This document shows positions 52,624-60,992 of a stretch of 64,000 bases of DNA, piece by piece. The stretch is taken from assembly GCA_043747745.1 (NCBI GenBank), contig JAYTOP010000026.1:1-64000 (forward strand), in the 5' to 3' direction. Position 1 is the stretch's first letter, and each line of letters starts with the position of its first letter. The position numbers were made by a program, and so were the translations under genes. The notes under the pieces were generated by a model. The model did not search any database. It was given only the letters and a program-made list of their open reading frames with translations, and was not told where the DNA came from. Source of the stretch: SZAS-103 sp043747745. Its GTDB lineage: Bacteria; Pseudomonadota; Gammaproteobacteria; Xanthomonadales; Xanthomonadaceae.

Positions 52624-54720
52624 ATGCAGCGCCTGATGTATGTCCTGATCGCGACAGCCCTTTGCAGCCCAGCATGGGCAGCGACACCGAAGTCTGCCGC
52701 GCAGCCATCGCCTCTCCCGATGGCGAATGCCGCGGCGCAGAAGACCCCGGTTGGCGTGGATCTCGCCGGAATCGATCACGCGGTGACGCCCGGCGACGAT
52801 TTCGACGGCTATGCCAATGGCGGCTGGCGCAAGGCTGCGGTGATCCCCGACGACCGTTCGAGCACCGGCGTGTTCTTCGAGGTCTTCCAGAAAGCCGAGA
52901 AGCGCAACGCCGAGCTGATCCGCGCCGCCGGCGATGCGCATGCTACGAAAGGCTCGAACGAGCGCCTGATCGCCGACTACTACGCGGCCTTCATGGACCA
53001 GGACCGGATTGAGAAGAACGGGCTCGCACCGATCCAGCCCACACTCGCGAAGATCGATGCGATCGCTTCCAGGACCGACCTCGCGCGCGTGCTGGGCGAA
53101 GGACTGCGCGCCGACGTGGACCCGGTCAATGCCACTAACCTGGACACCGAGCACCTGTTCGGCCTGTTCGTCGCATAGGGACTGGAGGACACGTCGCACA
53201 ACGTCCCCTATCTGCTGCAAGGCGGCCTCGGCATGCCAAACCGCGACTACTACCTCGCGACCGACAAGAACATGGCGAACGCGCGCACGGCGTACTTCGC
53301 CTACGTCGCAACGGTGCTCAAGCTTTCCGGTGCGACGTATCCCGAGGCGAAGGCGAAGGCGATCTTCGACCTCGAAATAAAGATCGCGACCGCGCACGCG
53401 AGCATCGTCGACAGCGAGGACGTGCACAAGGCCAATAATCCGTGGCCGTTTGCCGACTTCGCGACAAAGGCGCCGGGACTCGACTGGACCGCGTACTTCG
53501 GCGCGGCCGGCCTCGACAACCAGAAGCAGATCATCGTCTGGGAACCGGACGCCACGACGAAGTTGTCGGCGCTGGTCGCGAGCGAGCCGCTGGAGACATG
53601 GAAGGCCTACCTGCGCTTCCACGCGATCAATGCCGATGCGGGCGTGCTGCCGAAAGCATTCGACGATGCGAGCTTCGAGTTCTACGGCCATACCCTGCAA
53701 GGCACGCCGAAACAGCGCGACCGCTGGAAGCGCGCCATCGCGCGCACCAATGGCGACCTGGGCGATGCGGTCGGACAGATCTACGTGAAGCACTACTTCC
53801 CGGCTTCGTCGAAGGCCGAGGTGAAGACGATGGTCGACAACATCGTCGCGGCGTTCGTCGACCGCGTCGACAAGCTCGACTGGATGACGCCTGCGACGCG
53901 CGCGAAGGCCAAGGCGAAGCTCGCGACGCTGCGGGTCGGCGTCGGCTATCCGGAAACGTGGCGCGACTACGCGACGCTGGACATCCGCGCCGACGACGCA
54001 CTCGACAACCACGATCGCGCCGGTCTGTTCGAATACAAACACCAACTCGCCAAACTCGACCAGCCGGTCGATCGCGGTGAATGGTGGATGACGCCGCAGA
54101 CCGTCAACGCGGTCAACCTGCCATTGCAGAACGCGCTGAATTTTCCGGCCGCGATCCTCGAAGCGCCGTTCTTCGACCCGCATGCGGATGCGGCGGCGAA
54201 CTATGGTTCGATCGGCGCAGTGATCGGCCACGAGATCAGCCACAGTTTCGACGACACCGGCGCCGATTTCGACGCATCGGGACGCCTCGCGAACTGGTGG
54301 ACGCCCGAGGACCAGGCGCACTTCAAGGCTGCCGGCCAACAACTCGTCGCGCAGTACAACGCTTACGAACCGTTGCCGGGCCTGCACATCAACGGGCAGC
54401 AGACGCTCAACGAAAACATCGCGGACGTGTCCGGTCTGACGATCGCATATGCGGCGTACCACAAGTCGCTCGGCGGCAAGCCGGCGCCGGTGATCGACGG
54501 CGTCAGCGGCGACCAGCGCCTCTTCCTCGCGTTCGCGCAATCGTGGCGGGACAAGTCGCGCGATGCGGCGTTGCGCGCGCAGGTCGTCGGCAACAGCCAT
54601 GCACCGGCGCGTTACCGCGCGCAGACCGTGCGCAACATCGATGCCTGGTACAACGCGTTCTCGCCCAAGTCTGGCGAAGCGCTGTACCTCGAGGCGAAGG
54701 CGCGCGTCAGGATCTGGTGA
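52624..54720 (+). pseudogene. M13 family (neprilysin-like) metallopeptidase interrupted by TAG
   Basis: Secreted zinc endopeptidase. ATG at 52624, signal peptide MQRLMYVLIATALCSPAWAA. The N-terminal part has the family opening VDLAGIDHAVTPGDDFDGYA with NGGW. Codon 185 is TAG (53176-53178) in LFGLFVA*GLED, where relatives have Gln, so CAG to TAG. The same frame then continues undisturbed (LLQGGLGMPNRDYYL) to 54720, with the zinc site HEISHSFDD, ENIADVSGLTIAYAAY and a C-terminal AKARVRIW. Apart from this one codon the gene (698 codons) looks fully conserved, so the lesion is recent or artefactual. Confidence 0.9.
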
Positions 54721-54817
54721 GGATTCGCGACTCTGTCAGCCCCGCACTCACGTCTGGGACGTGAGCGCGGCCTGCCCGTTTCAACCGCGACGCTGACGCA
54801 GCGACCCTGCCCCGCCG

Positions 54818-55429
54818 TCAGCTCAGTAATTTCGCAAGTGCGTCGGGATGCAGCGCCCAGCCGAGCAGCCCTGCAACGCCCATCAACACGCCGCCGGACG
54901 TGGGCACCAGCGCGAGGAAGAACAGCCAGCGCTTGTGGGTCAATGCGGTCAGTGCGAGCAGCGAGATGGCGATCGCGAGCAGTGCGTCCGACAGGTCGAA
55001 CTGGTCGTCGTGGATATTCAGCGCGTCGTAGGCTTTCTGGTCGTCCTGCGCCTGTAGCATCACGGCCTGCTTCTTCTCGTCCTGTTCCTTCGCCAGCGCC
55101 ACATATTTCGCGATCGCCGTGGCATAGGCAGCCTGCTGCGGAGCCGGGCGATCCGCTGCATCCAGCGTCAACTGCACGAGCGTGGACTTGGCGACTTCCT
55201 CGCGCAGGTTGCGCGCCTGGTAATAGCCCCAGTGGTCGATCTTGTCGGCCTGCGCCTGCTGCATCGCCTGGACGATGTTTCCATCCTTCACCTGGCACAC
55301 CGCCATGAACGTGGCGAGTATCGCGACTGTCAGCGCAACCCACGTGTTCAATCGCGCGATGCTGCGATCGTTCGCGGCAGCGGAGTCTTCATTCACGGTT
55401 TCCACCGTTTCCATCGGATTGAGGTCCAT
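54818..55429 (-). CDS. DUF4337 domain-containing membrane protein
   Basis: 203 residues from MDLNPMETVETVNEDSAAAN. One N-terminal helix (LNTWVALTVAILATFMAVCQ), the family signature KDGNIVQAMQQAQADKIDHW with GYYQARNLRE, and two C-terminal helices (LSDALLAIAISLLALTALT, FFLALVPTSGGVLMGVAG). Function unknown. The middle is soluble and helical and probably periplasmic. Confidence 0.85.
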   Translation of the reverse strand: MDLNPMETVETVNEDSAAANDRSIARLNTWVALTVAILATFMAVCQVKDGNIVQAMQQAQADKIDHWGYYQARNLREEVAKSTLVQLTLDAADRPAPQQAAYATAIAKYVALAKEQDEKKQAVMLQAQDDQKAYDALNIHDDQFDLSDALLAIAISLLALTALTHKRWLFFLALVPTSGGVLMGVAGLLGWALHPDALAKLLS

Positions 55430-55554
55430 CGCGTCGTCCCGGGTTTGTGCCTGGCGCAATGGTAATGCGCGCATCGGGGATACGCATACCACCGCCTGCC
55501 ACGCATTTCATCGTTACAGCGCTGCCTGCAACGCTCGGCGTTGCGCAGATGGCC

Positions 55555-56316
55555 TTACTGCATGCGCCGTTCGAGTGCCACGCGGTCGAAGCCGCCGACC
55601 TTGAAACTCAGCGATTGCGGCTGGCCATCAACACTGGTGTCGATCGTGATCACCCGGATCTTGTCGAGGATCTCGCGGATCGTCTTCTCGTCGTCGATGG
55701 ACAAGGTCTGGTTGTTCTGACTCGACTTTCTCGCCACGAACGAACGCGCCGGTTGGTCGTCGAACTGCACCCGCACGCTGCAGCCAGGCACACAGTCAAA
55801 CTGGCCATGGTCAAGCACGAGATATATGCTGCGCCCCCATTTCGGGTGCCGTCGCAAGACTAGTCGTGCTGTCGCGGAGTCTTCGGAATCAGACTTGTCG
55901 TCGGAATCGATCGATGCGCTGACCAACACACCATCGTCATCCATGTTGGTCGGCTGCATGTTGTAAGTCCACAGCGCGGCGAGACGACGCTTGTCTCGCA
56001 CCTGATCGGCGTGGACATTGGTATCGACCAGCGTGGCCTGCACTGCGTGCGCGAACACACTATCGGGCGCCATGCGCTGCAACTTGTCCGCGTAGGTCAA
56101 GGCAAGATCCCATTGCTGGGCAGCGCGTGCCTGATCGTAGTTCTGCACCAATGCGCCGATTGCCGCATTTCGCTGCATCTGATTGGTCGCGGCATGCGCG
56201 GCGGCATCAAGATCAGCCTGATTGCTGCAGCCTGCCAACGCAAGCGCGAACAGCACAACAAGGACAGTGGCGCGCGCGCTCGCAGCAGCAATGCCGAATC
56301 TCGGATGAGGAGTCAT
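55555..56316 (-). CDS. Hypothetical lipoprotein
   Basis: 253 residues from ATG at 56316. Lipoprotein signal with lipobox LAGC in LVVLFALALAGCSNQADLD. A helical N-terminal part (YDQARAAQQWDLALTYADKL) looks TPR-like. The C-terminal half is beta-rich (ARLVLRRHPKWGRSIYLVLD, CSVRVQFDDQPARSFVARKS, ITIDTSVDGQPQSLSFKVGG), similar to the conserved pattern of proteins measuring FDxxP-type beta sandwiches, but no family is certain. Cys pair in FDCVPGCSV. Confidence 0.65.
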   Translation of the reverse strand: MTPHPRFGIAAASARATVLVVLFALALAGCSNQADLDAAAHAATNQMQRNAAIGALVQNYDQARAAQQWDLALTYADKLQRMAPDSVFAHAVQATLVDTNVHADQVRDKRRLAALWTYNMQPTNMDDDGVLVSASIDSDDKSDSEDSATARLVLRRHPKWGRSIYLVLDHGQFDCVPGCSVRVQFDDQPARSFVARKSSQNNQTLSIDDEKTIREILDKIRVITIDTSVDGQPQSLSFKVGGFDRVALERRMQ

Positions 56317-56463
56317 GCTGCATTGGAACATCGCCAGGCGCTCGCGTTTGTCGATCAAGTGATTGCATCTTCTTGTTGTTCATGTCCAGACACGAACAGG
56401 CCTTCTGCAATTCAGTTTCAAATGTGACCAAGTCGAGGATTTGCGGCATGCGCAGTCCGAACA

Positions 56464-57219
56464 TCAGCGAATTGCCGACGTTGGGCAAGAAACAGGGATC
56501 GTACTGTTCAGCGAAACGAGTTCAGCGAATCGTCGCTTCGTATCTTGGCACATGCGCAACGCGGCGTCGGCAAAAAAAGATCCCCGGCGAAACAGGGAGA
56601 AAGGCCGTCCGCCGGGTTCTTCCACCACACACACTCTCAAGGTGTAGCGCAAGCCGATCTGACCGCCGACGAAGCTCTTCAACGCTGCGCCGTCCTGCCA
56701 GTTCACGCCGCCGAACACCGACAGCTTGCCGGTGCGCACACTCAATCGGCCTTCGACCAGCGCACGCGTCCCCTTGGTGCTGGTCGTCGCTGAGAAGTTT
56801 CCATCGATCGTGTAGGAATTCATGCCGTCGAACTCGCCCACACCACTGACCGAAACATACGGTGTCCACACCGTGCTGCCTGATGCGAAGCCCTTGCTGA
56901 GCAGGACAGCCGCGCGACCACGCGACGAATCGCCAGGTTCCGGCTTGAAGCCAGCGAGCGCGCCGGACAATGTGTCGGTGTGGTCCACGGTCGTGCGCGT
57001 GTACTGGAGCTGCGGTTCAATCGTCACCCCATCGCCGAGCGTCCAGTCCCTGCCAAGCTCCACGTTGAACGCAGCAGCCTTGCCGGTTGCGCGCGACTCG
57101 CCAACGACCGAGTCCAGCCGCGCATCGCAGTTCATCCAGCGATACGACGCATCGAGATGGAACCCGCTCGAAGCGGCCCATGTGCCGTACCTACCATCTG
57201 AACGCGCAAGTTCCCGCAA
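56464..57219 (-). pseudogene. Autotransporter beta-barrel remnant
   Basis: The frame starts in mid-domain (SDGRYGTWAASSGFHLDASY) and runs through alternating beta-strands of a type V autotransporter barrel (IEPQLQYTRTTVDHTDT, YVSVSGVGEFDGMNSYTIDG, LSVFGGVNWQDGAALKSFVG, GQIGLRYTL). The barrel should end at an aromatic residue just after GLRYT; instead the frame continues for about 50 unrelated residues (RVCVVEEPGG...). Passenger, signal and first strands are missing. It is a decayed C-terminal fragment, with the end probably shifted by an indel near 56640. Confidence 0.72.
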
Positions 57220-57536
57220 ACACCGGACTACTGACCGCCCAGTGCGATGGCATGGCGGATCGCGTGCGTCGCTGGTTTGAGGGCGAGCCTGTCGCTACTG
57301 CGGATGCCATGTCGTGCCCTGGATTTGCTGGTCATTTTTGTGGAGTCCTCTGAGGAGTCCATTGTTTCAACCCCCATCAACAACAGCACCCCCGAGCCGG
57401 GGAGTGAGGAGCCACGGCTAGTGAGATGCCAGTGGCATCTCACGTGGCGAAGAACGCCCGGCAGGGCTGGGTGAGAAAGACGGCTATGCCAACGGGCCTG
57501 ATGATGAGGCGATGCGTCAGATGCCGCAGGCGCTAC
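57220..57536. other. Intergenic region without a supported gene
   Basis: About 317 bp between the autotransporter remnant and the lipoprotein gene. Short ORFs on both strands (for example 57247-57474) have no ribosome-binding site or recognisable family. Apart from the palindrome at 57421-57443 I see nothing definite; it may be the decayed upstream part of the autotransporter. Confidence 0.4.
57421..57443. repeat. Perfect 23-bp palindrome
   Basis: GTGAGATGCCA, a central G, then TGGCATCTCAC: 11-bp arms with no mismatch. It could be a regulator operator or a REP-type hairpin; no T run follows on either strand. Confidence 0.8.
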
Positions 57537-57935
57537 TCAAGGCGCAAGGCACTGATCGGTCGGAGTCCACGGAATTTCCGACGGCACATTCCAGTAGAGA
57601 TCGACTACGGTATTTTGCGCATTGAGCAGGACTGCCAGATAGCGTGTCGGCGCGTCCCATTGGACGATCCAGCTCACGATGTGCTGCTTGTGCATGATGC
57701 CGTCGCGCGTTGGTACTCCAAGCTGTTGCTGGAGTTCGGCAAACTGGGTGCGGCACAGCCGGATCGAACGCACAGCCGCAGCCGCAGCCGCATCGACTGT
57801 TGAAGCATTCGTTGATGAAGCATTCGTTGATGGGGCATTGGTTGCTGCGTCGTGGTGCGCGATCCTTGCCATGGACGCGCAGCCCGGGAGCGCTGCCAAT
57901 ACGGAAAAGACCAACGGTTTGCATAGCTGTCGCAT
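57537..57935 (-). CDS. Hypothetical lipoprotein
   Basis: 132 residues from ATG at 57935, after AGGGG. Lipoprotein signal with lipobox LPGC in LVFSVLAALPGCASMARIA. A low-complexity linker of repeated Asn-Ala-Ser/Pro-Ser-Thr units (TNAPSTNASSTNAS) comes next, then a small domain (IRLCRTQFAELQQQLGVPTR, HIVSWIVQWDAPTRYLAVLL, VVDLYWNVPSEIPWTPTDQC). The last part resembles short conserved lipoproteins of Xanthomonadales; function unknown. Confidence 0.6.
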   Translation of the reverse strand: MRQLCKPLVFSVLAALPGCASMARIAHHDAATNAPSTNASSTNASTVDAAAAAAVRSIRLCRTQFAELQQQLGVPTRDGIMHKQHIVSWIVQWDAPTRYLAVLLNAQNTVVDLYWNVPSEIPWTPTDQCLAP

Positions 57936-58049
57936 GATGGTGAGCCCCTGAAGAGATGGTTGTCTCAACGTGCGATCGCAGAAGCAATGGCGACGACGCG
58001 CTGGACGGAAGAATCCTGCGCACTTTATCAAAGCCCGCACACGCATACT

Positions 58050-58424
58050 TCAGACTTGGCGTTGCCGAGTCGCACGCCATATCCATGCGATGAGCAAGAG
58101 TTGCAATGGCAGGCGCATCCAGAGCGCGGCCATCCAAGGCACCGATGCACCAGTCGCCTGCGCATTCAGCAGCATCTGCAGATTCGCTGGCAGCACCGCA
58201 AGGCACAACGCGATCAGTCCATAACCGGCCCAGCGCCGGGTGCGATGCCACAACACGCCGACTCCACCGGCGATCTCGCACGCACCGCTGATGATGACGA
58301 GCATCGCATGCCAAGGCAGCCACGGCGGCATGATCTTCATGTAGTTCGGCGTGAACACAAAATGCAAAACGCCGGCGATCACGAAGAACACTGCGAGCAG
58401 CGCGCTGGAAACGTTTCCCTTCAT
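58050..58424 (-). CDS. DoxX-like family membrane protein
   Basis: 124 residues from the ATG at 58424, chosen for GGAG six bases upstream; in-frame ATGs at 58436 and 58445 are alternatives. Four membrane helices: VSSALLAVFFVIAGVLHFV, WHAMLVIISGACEIAGGVGV, WAGYGLIALCLAVLPANLQM, LPLQLLLIAWIWRATR. The motif HFVFTPNYMKIMPPWLP with CEIAGGVG is typical of DoxX-like small proteins. These are thought to relate to redox or quinone chemistry, but the role is unproven. Confidence 0.85.
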   Translation of the reverse strand: MKGNVSSALLAVFFVIAGVLHFVFTPNYMKIMPPWLPWHAMLVIISGACEIAGGVGVLWHRTRRWAGYGLIALCLAVLPANLQMLLNAQATGASVPWMAALWMRLPLQLLLIAWIWRATRQRQV

Positions 58425-58531
58425 GCGCTTCTCCATTACGGACATCGAGCATGCCGTTGCGGCAAGACGACATTCTGCACGACTTCGTTGCAGCCTCCAG
58501 CAGTCGTTGCAAACTCCGGCAGTGCGTAGCC

Positions 58532-60922
58532 CTACTCGACCAGGCTCACATCGAGTGGTCGCTGGTCGCTGCGACCGTGATCGTCGACCACGCGCACGTC
58601 GTAGTGGCCAGCGGCCTCTGGTTGCCAGAACAGCGATGCGCCCGGCGTGCTGCGGCCGATGAAAGCGTCGTTGGCGAACCAGTACAACGCATTTGTGTCG
58701 GCATCGGCTGTGGCGTTGAACGCGATGCGCCCCTGCTCCGGTTGGTTGAGGCGCATCGCATAACTGCTGCCGCGCAGCGGCGAGGTGATGCGTGGCGGAT
58801 CGCCCACCACTTGGCCTGCGTTGTCGCAGTCTGGATTCTGCGGCGGCGCGCGGCGCGGCATGCCCGCCTGCGCGAACACCTGCTGCAGGTCGGACGGCCA
58901 GAACTCGTACACCTCGACATGCGTGCGTCCGGCATACGGCGGGCATGCGGGCTTGCCGGTCGCATCGTCGATCACCACCGGGCGATGGATGTTGCTGACC
59001 TTGATCGGCGACTTGCCGGGAATGAACCAGGTCGATCCCGTCTGCGGGCACCATTCATTCGGCAGTTCGCCGCTCGCGAGGCAGACCTGCACGCGCTTGA
59101 CGTTCGCGGGCATGCCGCGAAGCGGCTCCTGCAGTTGCGCGTGTTCCGCGCCGAGCGCGTCGATGATCTGGAAGAACAGCGGCGCTGCCGCATCGATGCC
59201 GACGAAGGCCGGATTGCCGGTATTGTCGAAGTTGCCGACCCACACCACGAGCACGTACGGGCCGAAACTGCCGGTCGTCCACGCGTCGCGGAACGCCCAC
59301 GAGGTGCCCGTCTTCCAGTACACCCGGAACGACGCCGGTTGCGCGCCCGTGCTCTCGTCCGGACGCGTATTCTGGCGCAGGATGTCCATCACCATGAAGC
59401 TCGCTTCGTCGCTGAGCATGCGCGTGCCGGCGACCTGGCGGTCGTCCGCGCGCAGGCGCAGCGGCTGTAGCACGCCACGATTGGCCAGCATCGCGTAAAG
59501 GCCGGCGAGTTCCTGCGGCGTCACCTCGCCGCCGCCGAGCACGAGCGCGAGTCCGTAGTGCTCGGCGCTCGCCATGCGGCTGATACCGGCCGCGCGCAGG
59601 AAGTCGTAGAGGCTGGGCTTGCCGAGTTGCGAAGCGACCCATACCGCCGGGATGTTGCGGCTGCGGATCAGCGCCTGCGTCGCGGTGATCGGACCGAGGA
59701 AATGGCCGTCGAAATTCTCCGGCGTATACGGCCCGAACGACGTCGGCACGTCGCGCAGCACGGTCTGCGGATGCAGGACGCCCTGGTCGAAACCCAGCGC
59801 ATAGATGAAGGGCTTCAGGGTGGAACCGGGCGAGCGTTTTGCGAGCGTGCCGTTGACCTGGCCCTGGATCGCCGCATCGAAATAGTCGGCCGAACCGACC
59901 ATCGCCTTGATGCCCATGTCGCGGGTGTCGACCAGGATCGCCGAGGCGTTGCGGATGCCGCGCGCGCCGTTGCGCTCGACATAGTGCGCGATCTGCCGCT
60001 CGATGCCGTGCTGCAAGTCGAGGTCGATCGTCGTCTCGATGCGCGCGGGATCGCTGCCGCCGCTGACGCGCTGCGCGGCCAGCACCTGTTCGACCGCATG
60101 CGGCGCCTCGAACGGCAGCTGCGACAGCGGACGCAGGTTCAGCGGCAACGCGAACAGCGGTTTCTGCGCCGCGTCCCGCGGATGCCTGCGCAACCATTGC
60201 ACGTAGAGTTCGTTGCGCGCGGCGGCAAGGGCTGGATTGATGATCGCCGCATCGCTCGCTGCATGCCCGGCTTGCAGGCGGCGGGTCGGATCCTGCGGAA
60301 TCACCGCGAGCGTCAACGCTTCCGGCAAGGTCAGCTGGCGGACGGGTTTCGCGAAATACACCAGGCTCGCCGCGCCGACACCCTGCACGTTGCGGCCGTA
60401 CGGCGCGACGTTGAGGTAGGCCTCGAGGATCTGCTTCTTCGAATAGAACAGCTCGAGCTGTTCCGCGCGCGCGAGCTGACGCAGCTTGCCCGATGGCATG
60501 CGCGTATCGAGCCGCCACAACAGACGCGCGAGTTGCATGGTGATCGTGGAGCCGCCCTGCGGATGCCGATGGCGCACATAGGTCACCCATGCGCCGCGCA
60601 GCAGTCCCCACGGATTGAAGCCCGGATGCCAGTCGTACCAGCGATCCTCGTGCAATTGCACGCCTTCGACGAGTTGCGGCGAAATGTCCTGCAACGGCAC
60701 CCACAAGCGGTATTGATCGTCGCTGGCGAGGGTCAGGCGCAGCAACCTGCCATGGTCGTCGTAAACCGCCGTCGACGTCGGCATCCAGTCGCGCAATGGC
60801 GGATGCGGCCACAGCCGGAATCCGACCAGCACGGCCACCATCAGGGCGACGCCGACCAGCCAGTTCTGCCAGCGCTGGATCCAGCGTGCGAGCCTGCGCA
60901 TCACGATTCGGAAAGCGCTCAT
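58532..60922 (-). CDS. pbpC: Penicillin-binding protein 1C
   Basis: Bifunctional peptidoglycan glycosyltransferase/transpeptidase of 796 residues. Membrane anchor LVGVALMVAVLVGFRLW; GT51 domain with catalytic Glu in QLHEDRWYDWHPGFNP and HPQGGSTITMQLARLL; transpeptidase with the SxxK serine in KRSPGSTLKPFIYALG and KTGTSWAFRDAW; C-terminal BiPBP_C domain (PPRITSPLRGSSYAMRL). It follows the alpha-2-macroglobulin gene in the same direction, 70 bp apart. The pair is conserved in proteobacteria and thought to repair the wall when the cell is attacked. The start at 60922 lacks a clear ribosome-binding site. Confidence 0.93.
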   Translation of the reverse strand: MSAFRIVMRRLARWIQRWQNWLVGVALMVAVLVGFRLWPHPPLRDWMPTSTAVYDDHGRLLRLTLASDDQYRLWVPLQDISPQLVEGVQLHEDRWYDWHPGFNPWGLLRGAWVTYVRHRHPQGGSTITMQLARLLWRLDTRMPSGKLRQLARAEQLELFYSKKQILEAYLNVAPYGRNVQGVGAASLVYFAKPVRQLTLPEALTLAVIPQDPTRRLQAGHAASDAAIINPALAAARNELYVQWLRRHPRDAAQKPLFALPLNLRPLSQLPFEAPHAVEQVLAAQRVSGGSDPARIETTIDLDLQHGIERQIAHYVERNGARGIRNASAILVDTRDMGIKAMVGSADYFDAAIQGQVNGTLAKRSPGSTLKPFIYALGFDQGVLHPQTVLRDVPTSFGPYTPENFDGHFLGPITATQALIRSRNIPAVWVASQLGKPSLYDFLRAAGISRMASAEHYGLALVLGGGEVTPQELAGLYAMLANRGVLQPLRLRADDRQVAGTRMLSDEASFMVMDILRQNTRPDESTGAQPASFRVYWKTGTSWAFRDAWTTGSFGPYVLVVWVGNFDNTGNPAFVGIDAAAPLFFQIIDALGAEHAQLQEPLRGMPANVKRVQVCLASGELPNEWCPQTGSTWFIPGKSPIKVSNIHRPVVIDDATGKPACPPYAGRTHVEVYEFWPSDLQQVFAQAGMPRRAPPQNPDCDNAGQVVGDPPRITSPLRGSSYAMRLNQPEQGRIAFNATADADTNALYWFANDAFIGRSTPGASLFWQPEAAGHYDVRVVDDHGRSDQRPLDVSLVE

Positions 60923-60992
60923 GGAACGTCGCGACGATGTGCGCACGCACGCGGCGCATCCCCCAACCGGGAAGATGCGCCGACGTGACGAC

